Shown: positions 1 through 6,404 of the stretch, in pieces
Numbering within the stretch: position 1 is the stretch's first letter
Layout of the letters: every line of letters starts with the position of its first letter
From: an uncultured Steroidobacteraceae bacterium
Lineage (GTDB): Bacteria; Pseudomonadota; Gammaproteobacteria; Steroidobacterales; Steroidobacteraceae
DNA length: 7,081 nt
Reading direction: 5' to 3'
NCBI GenBank assembly: GCA_955652795.1
Contig: CATPBQ010000245.1
Span: 1 to 7,081 of the forward strand
Notes under the pieces: generated by a model
What the model saw: the letters and a program-made list of their open reading frames with translations, nothing else
Told to the model about the DNA's origin: nothing
Database searches by the model: none
Program-made: the position numbers and the translations under genes

Positions 1-1247
1 ATGCGCAGGAGGATCTCGCCACCAGCGTGCCGATGGTGCGGCTGCTGCAGGGTGATGTCGGCTGCGGCAAGACCGTGGTGGCCGCCGCCGCCGCCGCGCG
101 CGCCGCGGGCAGCGGCCTGCAGGCGGCCCTGATGGCGCCCACGGAGCTGCTGGCGGAGCAGCACTGGCGCACCTTGCGCGACTGGTTTGCACCGCTCGGC
201 GAGACCGTCACCCTGGTGTCGGGTGGGCTGACGCCGCGCGCGCGGCGCAGCGCGCTCGAGGCGATCGCCGGCGGGGAGGTCCGCGTCGTGGTCGGCACCC
301 ACGCGCTGTTCCAGGAAGGCATCGATTTTGCCGCGCTCGCCCTGGTCATCGTCGACGAGCAGCATCGCTTCGGCGTGCAGCAGCGTCTGAAGCTCTCGGA
401 AAAGGGACAGAGGCAGGGACGCCTGCCGCACCAGCTGATCATGACGGCGACGCCCATTCCGCGCACGCTCGCCATGACCGCCTACGCCGATCTCGATATC
501 TCCGTCATCGACGAGCTGCCGCCGGGGCGCACGCCGGTGCGAACGGTCGTGGTGCCGGAGCAGCGCCGCAGCGAGGTCGTGGCGCGCATCGCGCAAGCCT
601 GCCGCGCCGGGCGGCAGGCGTACTGGGTCTGCCCGCTGATCGGCGAATCCGACGAGTTGCGCGCGCAGGCCGCGGAAGAGACCGCCGCGCGCTTGAGCGA
701 GGCGCTTCCGGCCGTGCGCGTGGGGCTGGTGCACGGGCGCATGCCGGGCGCCGCAAAGGATCACGCCATGCTCGCGTTCAAGGCGGGCAAGATCCAGCTG
801 CTCATCGCCACCACCGTCATCGAAGTGGGGGTGGACGTGCCCAACGCGACCCTCATGGTGATCGACAACGCCGAGCGCATGGGACTTGCGCAGCTGCATC
901 AGCTGCGCGGGCGCGTCGGGCGCGGCTCGCAGTCGAGCACCTGCGTGCTGCTCTACCGCGCGCCGCTGTCGGCGCTGGCGCGCGAGCGCCTCAGGGTGAT
1001 CCGCCGCAGCAGCGATGGCTTCGAGATCGCGCGCCGCGACCTCGAGCTACGCGGACCCGGAGAGCTCCTCGGCACGCGTCAGACGGGACTGGCGCAACTG
1101 CGCGTCGCCGATCTGATGCGCGATGCGGACCTGCTGCCGCGCGTGCAGCAGACCGCCGAGCTGCTGCTGGCATCCTACCCGGACAACATCGCCGCGCTCA
1201 CCGCCCGCTGGATCGGCGCGGGCGAGCGCTACGGCCGGGTGGGCTGA
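1..1247 (+). CDS. recG: ATP-dependent DNA helicase RecG, C-terminal part (5' end outside window)
   Basis: RecG is a cytoplasmic double-stranded-DNA translocase that remodels stalled replication forks and Holliday junctions. The open frame runs in from the left edge (first full codon at base 3) and gives 414 residues. E. coli RecG has about 693, so the N-terminal wedge domain and the start codon lie outside. Visible helicase motifs in order: Walker A GDVGCGKT (51-74), APTELLAEQH (motif Ia), the DEQH box followed by RFG (from 354), TATPIPRTLAMT (motif III), the HGRM block, TTVIEVGVDVPNA (motif V), and QLHQLRGRVGRG (motif VI, ending near 930). The RecG-specific tail DLELRGPGELLGTRQTG follows near 1038-1088. 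The GTG at 27 that an ORF finder may choose is an internal valine, because the frame is open and RecG-like before it. The gene ends 12 bp before the convergent GH92 stop codon. Identity is very secure. Confidence 0.97.
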   Translation, partial: AQEDLATSVPMVRLLQGDVGCGKTVVAAAAAARAAGSGLQAALMAPTELLAEQHWRTLRDWFAPLGETVTLVSGGLTPRARRSALEAIAGGEVRVVVGTHALFQEGIDFAALALVIVDEQHRFGVQQRLKLSEKGQRQGRLPHQLIMTATPIPRTLAMTAYADLDISVIDELPPGRTPVRTVVVPEQRRSEVVARIAQACRAGRQAYWVCPLIGESDELRAQAAEETAARLSEALPAVRVGLVHGRMPGAAKDHAMLAFKAGKIQLLIATTVIEVGVDVPNATLMVIDNAERMGLAQLHQLRGRVGRGSQSSTCVLLYRAPLSALARERLRVIRRSSDGFEIARRDLELRGPGELLGTRQTGLAQLRVADLMRDADLLPRVQQTAELLLASYPDNIAALTARWIGAGERYGRVG

Positions 1248-1264
1248 GGCGGATTCGCTTCAGC
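1243..1264. terminator. Hairpin spanning both stop codons of convergent recG and GH92; possible shared terminator
   Basis: The arms GCTGAGGCG (1243-1251) and CGCTTCAGC (1256-1264) can pair over 9 positions around the loop GATT. On the plus-strand transcript one pair is a G-U wobble; on the minus-strand transcript that pair becomes an A-C mismatch. The recG stop TGA (1245-1247) lies in the left arm. The GH92 stop, read as TCA on the plus strand (1260-1262), lies in the right arm. There is no T-run on either side, so a classical intrinsic terminator is not supported. A role in termination or in protecting the mRNA 3' ends is inference from the position between convergent genes. Confidence 0.4.
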
Positions 1265-2600
1265 GCGGGTCCGACATCGAGTACGGCCGCTGCGCGTTCG
1301 CGCCCGGCCAGCCGGTATTGGGTGCGCGAGCCATGGTGAAGCGCAACTCACCGCCCGCCATGATCTCCTCGTGACGGATGAAGGCGCGCTCGAGCGGCTT
1401 GCCGTTGAGCGTGGCGCTGGCGATGTAGGGATGCGCCTCGTCGAGTCCGGCGGCGATCATGCTGAAACGCCTGCCGTTGGGCAGCCACAGCGTGGCGCGC
1501 CGCAGGAACGGGCGGCCGATGATGTACTGGTTGCTCGCCGGCGCCATGGGATAGAAGCCCAGCGCGGTGAAAACATACCAGGCCGACATCTGACCCAGGT
1601 CGTCGTTGCCGGCCAGGCCATCCGGGCGCGGTGCGTACTGGCTCGCCATGATCCGCCCCAGCCGCCCCTGCGTACGCCAGGGCTGGCCGGCGGCGGCGTA
1701 CAGGTAGGCGACGTGGTGACTGGGCTCGTTGCCGTGCGCGTACCAGCCGATCAGGCCGGTGATATCTTCCATGTGCTCGAACACCTTCGGATCGATCCTG
1801 GCGTCGAACACCCGATCGAGCCGCGCCAGCAGCTGCCCGGCACCGCCGTGTGCCTGCGCCAGGCCGGCGACGTCCTGGGGCACGTACCACGAATACTGCC
1901 AGGCGTTGCCTTCGGTGTAGTCCGAGCCATAACCGCTCGTCGCCGGATCGAACGGCACGCGAAAGCTCCCGTCGCGCTGGCGCGCGCGCATGAAGCCGGT
2001 TGCGGGATCAAATACGTTGCGCCAGTTGGCCGCGCGCCTGTTGAACTGCGCGGCGATGTCCTTACGGCCCATCGCTTCGGCCATGCGCGCGATGCTCCAG
2101 TCGTCGAAGGCGTATTCGAGCGTCTTGGAGGCCGCCTCACCTTCCTCATCGATCGGCACGTAGCCGAGTTGCATGTACTGGGCGAGGCCCCCGTAGGGAC
2201 CGTAACTGGCGCTCGCCACCATCGCCTGCAGCGCCTGCTCGGCGTCGTAGCCGCGGATGCCTTTCAGGTAGGCATCCGCGATCACCGGCACGGCGTGGTA
2301 ACCGATCATGCACCAGGTTTCCTGGCCGTGGAACGCCCACACCGGCAGCAGGCGAAAGGGACTTGCGCGTTGCGCGGCCAGCAGTGACTGGACGATGTCG
2401 TTGCTGCGTTGCTCGCTCTGCACGATGGTCAACAGCGGATGCAGCGCGCGATAGGTATCCCACAGCGAGAAAGTCGAGTAGTTGGTGAAGCCTCTCGCCT
2501 GATGCACGGCGTTGTCGGGGCCGCGGAAACGGCCATCGCTGTCCATGAACAGGCTGGGCGCCATGAACGCGTGGTACAGCGCGGTGTAGAAGCTGCGCCC
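1260..2600 (-). CDS. GH92 exo-alpha-mannosidase, C-terminal two-thirds (separated by frameshift)
   Basis: This frame carries the catalytic part of a GH92 alpha-mannosidase, a calcium-dependent inverting exo-enzyme family. Recognisable blocks, in coding order, are FYTALYHAFMAPSLF at the start, DGRFRGPD, YSTFSLWDTYRALHPLLTI, YTEGNAWQYSWYVPQD, GWYAHGNEPSHHVAYLY and GNDDLGQMSAWYVFTALGFYP, ending in a beta-rich tail. From memory of the family, the glutamate of YTEGNAWQY (codon 1911-1913) matches the general acid, and the GNDD aspartates lie in the region of the proposed base. The ATG at 2646-2648 gives a longer open frame, but the first ~17 residues there (MDAGAGRGRGRR...) are low-complexity readthrough of the other frame, not GH92 sequence. 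No ribosome binding site suggests independent translation. Joined to the upstream fragment with one base restored, the product would be about 782 residues, a normal GH92 length. The fragment has no function on its own unless the frame is restored. Confidence 0.9.
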   Translation of the reverse strand, partial: GRSFYTALYHAFMAPSLFMDSDGRFRGPDNAVHQARGFTNYSTFSLWDTYRALHPLLTIVQSEQRSNDIVQSLLAAQRASPFRLLPVWAFHGQETWCMIGYHAVPVIADAYLKGIRGYDAEQALQAMVASASYGPYGGLAQYMQLGYVPIDEEGEAASKTLEYAFDDWSIARMAEAMGRKDIAAQFNRRAANWRNVFDPATGFMRARQRDGSFRVPFDPATSGYGSDYTEGNAWQYSWYVPQDVAGLAQAHGGAGQLLARLDRVFDARIDPKVFEHMEDITGLIGWYAHGNEPSHHVAYLYAAAGQPWRTQGRLGRIMASQYAPRPDGLAGNDDLGQMSAWYVFTALGFYPMAPASNQYIIGRPFLRRATLWLPNGRRFSMIAAGLDEAHPYIASATLNGKPLERAFIRHEEIMAGGELRFTMARAPNTGWPGANAQRPYSMSDPR

Positions 2601-3607
2601 ACCGGCGCCGGCGCGTCGACCTCGACCGCGCCCAGCGCCTGCGTCCATTGCGCCCGGGCATCACGCCGTACGGCATCGAAGTCCCAGCCCGGCAGGTCCG
2701 TCTCGAGGTTGGCGATCGCGTTGTCTTCGCTCACTGCGGAAATCGCAACCTTCACGATCAGCTGCCCTCCGGCGGCATCGGCGAAGTCGAGGGCGGCGAC
2801 GAGCTGGCGCCCCTCGATCTGCGCACGCTGGCGTGGATCCTTGTCGCCCGGGGGCGCGAAGCCCTTGTAGAGCACGCCCTGCTCGGTGTCGGTGAACTGA
2901 TGAGCGCTGATGGCGCGCGAGCAGCGCATGGCGAAATACAGCTGGCGCCCCGGCGCCCAGCCGCGCGTTTCCCGAAAGCCGGTGACGGTGCCGTCAGGAA
3001 GCAGCCGCAGCCGCGACCACAGCACCTTGCCCGGATAGTCGTACATGCTGGTGCGCAGGTCGATGAGCACATGCGCGCTCTGGTTGGGGGGAAAGCTGTA
3101 GCGGTGCACGCCGACGCGGGCGCTGGCGGTGAGCTCAACGCGGATGTTGTAGTCCTCGAGGGTGACGGCGTAGTAGCCGGGTTGTGCGATCTCGCCCTCG
3201 TGCGTGAAGCGTGAGGTGTAACCGCTGCCGGGTTGGTCCGCCGCGCCGCGCTCGAGTCGCACCACGCCGGCGATCGGCATCAGCAGCACATCACCCAGAT
3301 CGGAGTGACCGGTGCCGGAGAAATGCGTGTGCGAGAAGCCGACGATGGTGTGGTCTTCGTAACGGTAGCCCGCGGCCCAACCGAAGGCTTCGTTGCGCGG
3401 CTTGATCTGCGTGTCGGGGCTGAGCTGGATCATGCCGAACGGCACCACCGCGCCCGGGAAGGTGTGTCCCTCCCCGCCGGTGCCGATGAAGGGATCGACG
3501 GAAGTATAGGCGGCAGAGTTTGCGGCGGCCCCTGCGGCCCGTGCACCGTCCGCCAGCGCCCACCCGATCAGCAACACGGCGCCGATCACCACGGGATGCG
3601 TCCTCAT
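2429..3607 (-). CDS. GH92 exo-alpha-mannosidase, N-terminal part with signal peptide (frameshifted at ~2600)
   Basis: This is the beginning of the same GH92 gene. It opens with a Sec-type signal peptide: MRTH, then a hydrophobic core (PVVIGAVLLIGWALA) and likely cleavage near DGARA. Residues 36-62 carry the family signature VDPFIGTGG-EGHTFPGA-PFGMIQLSPDT, followed by GYRYED, GFSHTHFSGTGHSDLGDVLLMP and YYAVTLEDYNIRVELT of the N-terminal beta-sandwich domain. GH92-like sequence continues through QWTQALGAVEV, then fails. The last ~55 residues of this frame (from about 2599 down to the stop at 2429) are out-of-frame translation, so the genuine part is about 337 residues. I prefer ATG 3607 over GTG 3613 because AAGGGG (3618-3613) sits 5 nt before the ATG, whereas it overlaps the GTG. 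The protein would be exported to the periplasm or outside. The gene is transcribed away from the sugar transporter. Confidence 0.9.
   Translation of the reverse strand: MRTHPVVIGAVLLIGWALADGARAAGAAANSAAYTSVDPFIGTGGEGHTFPGAVVPFGMIQLSPDTQIKPRNEAFGWAAGYRYEDHTIVGFSHTHFSGTGHSDLGDVLLMPIAGVVRLERGAADQPGSGYTSRFTHEGEIAQPGYYAVTLEDYNIRVELTASARVGVHRYSFPPNQSAHVLIDLRTSMYDYPGKVLWSRLRLLPDGTVTGFRETRGWAPGRQLYFAMRCSRAISAHQFTDTEQGVLYKGFAPPGDKDPRQRAQIEGRQLVAALDFADAAGGQLIVKVAISAVSEDNAIANLETDLPGWDFDAVRRDARAQWTQALGAVEVDAPAPVGAASTPRCTTRSWRPACSWTAMAVSAAPTTPCIRREASPTTRLSRCGIPIARCIRC
2589..2625 (-). other. Frameshift junction inside the GH92 gene
   Basis: GH92 homology leaves one frame after VEVDAPAPVG (codons down to about 2597) and resumes in the frame one base back at RSFYTALYH (from 2597). 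One missing base repairs the gene. The simplest candidate is a lost G in the GGG run (CCC at 2598-2600 on the plus strand), giving APVGRSFYTALYH. The site lies beside a GC-only self-complementary stretch (GGCGCCGGCGCC type, around 2602-2613), which is prone to indels both in replication and in sequencing. The link between VEV and FYTALYH would then be 9 residues, about one shorter than I recall for the family, so the exact lesion could differ. Confidence 0.8.
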
Positions 3608-3690
3608 AGCCACCCCTTGCAGGTTCTGGTCTGCGTTGAGATCGGCTATTGTGCCGCAACCCCCAGCCCACCTTCGGAAGTGCGCGCACC
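3608..3690. promoter_or_regulatory. Divergent intergenic region between GH92 and the sugar transporter
   Basis: These 83 bp separate the chosen starts of two divergently transcribed genes, so promoters for both directions must lie here or extend into the genes. No strong sigma70 promoter is visible. CACAAT on the minus strand (3654-3649) matches four of six -10 positions but lacks a -35 box. An imperfect nested dyad is present: GTTG (3635-3638) and CGGC (3643-3646) pair with GCCG (3653-3656) and CAAC (3657-3660) around TATTGT, with AGAT unpaired on the left side. It could be an operator for a shared sugar regulator, but arms this short can arise by chance. The minus-strand Shine-Dalgarno AAGGGG (3618-3613) and the plus-strand GGAAG (3676-3680) flank the region. 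Confidence 0.4.
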
Positions 3691-4956
3691 GTGAGTCGCC
3701 GCAACCTGTCCTCCAACGCGGCGATCGCGGTACTGAGCATCATCTTCTTCACCTGGGGCGGCCTCACCAGCCTCAACGACGTGCTGATTCCGCATCTGAA
3801 GGCGGTGTTCGAGATGAACTACGCGCGCACGATGCTGATCCAGTTCACCTTCTTCAGCACCTACCTGGTGATGTCGCTACCCGCGGGACGCGTCATGGCG
3901 CACGTCGGTTACAGGCCGAGCATGGTGATCGGGCTGATCATCGCCGCCCTGGGCGCACTGGCGTTCTATCCGGCGGCCAAGGCGCCCTCGTATCCGCTGT
4001 TCCTGCTGGCGTTGTTCGTGCTCGCCAGCGGCATCACGCTGCTGCAGGTCTCGGCGAACCCGTACATCAGCCTGCTGGGCGAGCCGCGCGGCGCCTCCAG
4101 CCGGCTCACGCTGGCGCAGGCGCTGAATTCGCTCGGTCACACTCTCTCGCCGGCCCTGATCGGACCGCTGATCCTCTCGGTCGCCGTGCTCGGCAGCGCC
4201 GAACTCGCGCAGCTGCCGGCCGCGCGGCAGGAGGCCTATCGAATCGCGCAGGCCGAATCGGTGCAGCTGCCCTATCTCGCGGTCGCCGGCGGATTGTTGC
4301 TGCTGGCGAGCTGTGTGTACCTGTTCCGCCTGCCGCCGCTGACCGAAGCCACCGAACAGGCCGATCCGCACCGCCACACGTTCGCCGAGGCGCTGCGGCA
4401 CCGGCAGCTGCGCCTGGGCGTGATCGCCATCTTCGTTTACGTCGGCGCCGAAGTGACCATCGGCAGCTTCCTGATCAGTTACATCGCGGCTCCGCGCATC
4501 GGCAACATCGATGCCGGCAGCGCCGCGCACTATGTTTCGTACTACTGGGGCGCCGCGATGACCGGGCGCTTCATCGGCTCGGCGTTGCTGCGCCGGATCG
4601 CGCCGCGCGTGCTGTTGGGTGTGTTCGCGCTGGTTGCGATCGCATTGCTGGCGACCACCATCCTCAGCAGCGGCGCGCTCGCGATGTGGAGCGTGATCGG
4701 GATCGGGCTATTCAACTCCATCATGTTCCCGACCATCTTCACCCTCGGCATCGAAGGCCTGGGGCCGATGACACCCAAGGCTTCGAGCCTGCTGGTGATG
4801 GCGATCGTCGGCGGCGCGGTGATCCCGCTGCTGCAGGGCGTGCTCGCGGACCGCATCGGCGTGCAGCTCGCCTTCATGCTGCCGCTGCTGTGCTACGCCT
4901 ACATCGCCTGGTATGCGCTGCAGGGATCGCGGCGGCGTGCGCTGGCGCCATGTTGA
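3691..4956 (+). CDS. FHS-family (FucP/GluP-type) MFS sugar:proton symporter, probable mannose or hexose importer
   Basis: This is an inner-membrane sugar transporter of 421 residues with about 12 hydrophobic segments, a normal FHS length. Family marks are FFTWGGLTSLNDVLIPHLK in the first helix, YLVMSLPAGRVMAHVGYRPS after helix 2, LLQVSANPYISLLGEP (about 117-132), SSRLTLAQALNSLGHTLSP, and late blocks FIGSALLRRIAPR and IMFPTIFTLGIEGLGPMTPKASSLLVMAIVGGAVIP. The aspartate of LND (D30) corresponds to the proton-linked Asp46 of E. coli FucP. The FucP Glu135 position is glutamine here (Q119), as in GluP-like members. I choose GTG 3691, with GGAAG 10 nt upstream. A TTG at 3649 would add 14 non-hydrophobic residues. 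The stop overlaps the start of the GH47 gene, so the two are probably co-transcribed. The substrate is inferred from two neighbouring mannosidases and cannot be read from the sequence. Close alternatives are glucose/galactose, fucose or N-acetylglucosamine transport. Confidence 0.88.
   Translation: MSRRNLSSNAAIAVLSIIFFTWGGLTSLNDVLIPHLKAVFEMNYARTMLIQFTFFSTYLVMSLPAGRVMAHVGYRPSMVIGLIIAALGALAFYPAAKAPSYPLFLLALFVLASGITLLQVSANPYISLLGEPRGASSRLTLAQALNSLGHTLSPALIGPLILSVAVLGSAELAQLPAARQEAYRIAQAESVQLPYLAVAGGLLLLASCVYLFRLPPLTEATEQADPHRHTFAEALRHRQLRLGVIAIFVYVGAEVTIGSFLISYIAAPRIGNIDAGSAAHYVSYYWGAAMTGRFIGSALLRRIAPRVLLGVFALVAIALLATTILSSGALAMWSVIGIGLFNSIMFPTIFTLGIEGLGPMTPKASSLLVMAIVGGAVIPLLQGVLADRIGVQLAFMLPLLCYAYIAWYALQGSRRRALAPC
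4950..4956 (+). promoter_or_regulatory. 7-bp stop/start overlap, transporter to GH47
   Basis: ATGTTGA contains the GH47 start (ATG 4950-4952) and the transporter stop (TGA 4954-4956) in different frames. No clear Shine-Dalgarno lies just upstream (GCGCTGGCGCC), so GH47 translation probably relies on ribosomes ending the transporter gene. This is inferred from the arrangement. Confidence 0.55.
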
Positions 4957-6353
4957 AGTCATCGCACCCGCGCGCCTGGCTGGCCGCATCGATGCTGGCT
5001 GCCGCGCCGGGCGTCGCGGCCGCAGCACCTCAGAACCCCGCACCGGCCCTGGAAGCCGTCGACGACGCCGAAGCCGCGCGCCTGGCCGAACGGGTGCGGG
5101 CCGAGTTCCTGCATGCCTGGAGCGGTTACCGCCAGTACGCGTGGGGGCACGATGCGCTCAGGCCGCTGAGCAGGACGCCGCGGGACTGGTACGGGCAATC
5201 GCTGCTGATGACGCCGGTCGATGCGCTCGACACCATGATCCTGATGGGGCTGGACGAGCAGGCCCGGCAGACGCGCGAACTGATCGCGACCGGGTTGTCG
5301 TTCGATAAGGACATCGACATCAAGCATTTCGAGATCGTGATCCGGCTGCTCGGTGGTCTGCTGTCGGGCTACCAGCTCAGCGGCGATGAGCGGCTGCTGA
5401 AGCTCGCCCAGGACCTCGGCACGCGCCTGTCGCCGGCGTTCGCCTCACCGACCGGCCTGCCCTACGTATACGTCAACCTGCGCACCGGCAAAACGCACGG
5501 CAGCGACAGCAATCCCGCCGAGGCCGGCACGCTGCTGCTCGAGTACGGCACCTTGAGCAAGCTCAGCGGCAAGCCGGTGTTCTACGAGCGCGCCAAGCGC
5601 GCGCTGGTGGAAACCTACCGGCGCCGCTCCCGGCTCGACCTGGTGGGCGAACGCTTCGACGTCACCACCGGCCACTGGACCCACACCAACAGCCACATCG
5701 GCGCGCGCATCGACTCCTACTACGAATACCAGTGGAAGTGCTGGCGCCTGTTCGCTGACCCGCAATGCCTGGCGATGTGGAAGCGCAGCATTGCCGCCGC
5801 CAACCGCTACTATCCCGAGGAAGTGGACGGCGCGCTGTGGTATGGCCAGGTCGACATGTCCACGGGCCGGCGCACCGGCAGCGAATATGGGGCGCTCGAG
5901 GCATTCTATCCGGGTCTGCTCGCGTATTCCGGGGACCTCGAACGGGCGCGGCGCCTGCAGGCCTCATCGGTTGCCATGTGGAACCTGCACGGCATCGAGC
6001 CCCAGGCTTACGATTACCGCCGCCGCCGCATCACCCAGCCGGGTTATGCGCTGCGACCCGAGATCGTGGAATCGACCTGGTACCTGTACCGCCTCACCGG
6101 TGAGGCGCAATACCGCGCGATGGGCAAGAAGCTGTTCGAGGATTTCGTGCGCTATTGCCGCACCGAGACCGCTTACGCCGCGCTCGCCGACGTGACGACC
6201 AAGGCGCAGGCCGACGACATGGAGAGCTTTGTCATGGCCGAGACCTTCAAGTATTTCTACCTGCTGTTCGCCCCGCCCGCGACGCTCGATCCGCGGCAGG
6301 TCGTGCTCAACACCGAAGCCCATCCGCTGCGGCGCACCTGGCCGGCGAAGTAG
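4950..6353 (+). CDS. GH47 class I alpha-1,2-mannosidase with signal peptide
   Basis: GH47 enzymes are inverting, calcium-dependent exo-mannosidases that remove alpha-1,2-linked mannose. They are best known as ER and Golgi N-glycan trimming enzymes, with few bacterial members. The 467-residue product starts with a signal peptide (MLKSSHPRAWLAASMLAAAPGVAAAA), indicating export. Family blocks run the full length: SLLMTPVDALDTMILMGL (84-101), FEIVIRLLGGLLSGY (127-141), AEAGTLLLEYGTLSKLSG, IGARIDSYYEYQWK (250-263), GYALRPEIVESTWYLYRLTG (365-384), MESFVMAETFKYFYLLF (424-440) and VLNTEAHPL (452-460). By comparison with human ER mannosidase I, E128, D255 and E371 fit the catalytic acid, third carboxylate and base, and T455 fits the calcium-binding threonine. 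All are present, so it looks active and complete. ATG 4950 overlaps the transporter stop as ATGTTGA, which suggests translational coupling; the signal peptide directly after it supports this start. Confidence 0.93.
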   Translation: MLKSSHPRAWLAASMLAAAPGVAAAAPQNPAPALEAVDDAEAARLAERVRAEFLHAWSGYRQYAWGHDALRPLSRTPRDWYGQSLLMTPVDALDTMILMGLDEQARQTRELIATGLSFDKDIDIKHFEIVIRLLGGLLSGYQLSGDERLLKLAQDLGTRLSPAFASPTGLPYVYVNLRTGKTHGSDSNPAEAGTLLLEYGTLSKLSGKPVFYERAKRALVETYRRRSRLDLVGERFDVTTGHWTHTNSHIGARIDSYYEYQWKCWRLFADPQCLAMWKRSIAAANRYYPEEVDGALWYGQVDMSTGRRTGSEYGALEAFYPGLLAYSGDLERARRLQASSVAMWNLHGIEPQAYDYRRRRITQPGYALRPEIVESTWYLYRLTGEAQYRAMGKKLFEDFVRYCRTETAYAALADVTTKAQADDMESFVMAETFKYFYLLFAPPATLDPRQVVLNTEAHPLRRTWPAK

Positions 6354-6365
6354 ACTTGAGCGCAC

Positions 6366-6404
6366 ATGAGCGCGTTCATTCCCGACCGACCCTGCCCAGC
6401 ATGA
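6366..6404 (+). CDS. Possible 12-residue leader peptide ORF overlapping the ubiA start
   Basis: An ATG at 6366 opens a frame encoding MSAFIPDRPCPA that stops at TGA 6402-6404, sharing ATGA (6401-6404) with the ubiA start codon. The intergenic stretch before ubiA has no obvious Shine-Dalgarno, so translation of this short frame could feed ribosomes to ubiA. It has no recognisable family and only a weak ribosome binding site itself, and could easily be chance. Confidence 0.15.
   Translation: MSAFIPDRPCPA

Noticed and set aside
1371..2387. 338-codon open frame on the plus strand opposite GH92
   Set aside because: No recognisable motif. It is antisense to a strongly conserved GH92 coding region and fits a high-GC shadow frame.
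2589..2625. Programmed -1 ribosomal frameshifting in the GH92 gene
   Set aside because: The direction (-1) would fit, but there is no X XXY YYZ slippery heptamer at the junction (the codons read CCG GTG GGC), and GH92 genes are not known to use recoding. A lost base is simpler.
3649..3690. TTG start at 3649 for the transporter
   Set aside because: It adds 14 residues unlike the family N-terminus. GTG 3691 has GGAAG at a workable distance and begins shortly before the first helix.
2648..3694. Plus-strand open frames (2648-3214 and 3233-3694) opposite the GH92 N-terminal half
   Set aside because: They are mirror frames of conserved GH92 sequence, with no family signature and no supporting ribosome binding site.
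3877..4530. Minus-strand 217-codon open frame opposite the transporter
   Set aside because: Low-complexity Arg/Gln/Gly-rich translation antisense to conserved transmembrane segments.
3636..4949. A long open frame upstream of and continuous with GH47, suggesting a ~905-residue fusion protein
   Set aside because: Its first ~438 residues are Arg/Ala/Gly/Pro-rich sequence in a different frame of the transporter gene, which has clear FHS motifs. Stops are rare by chance in high-GC DNA. The GH47 signal peptide begins at 4950.
6354..6400. Intrinsic terminator between GH47 and ubiA
   Set aside because: No stable GC hairpin followed by a T-run is visible. Only a short direct repeat, TGAGCGC, is present.
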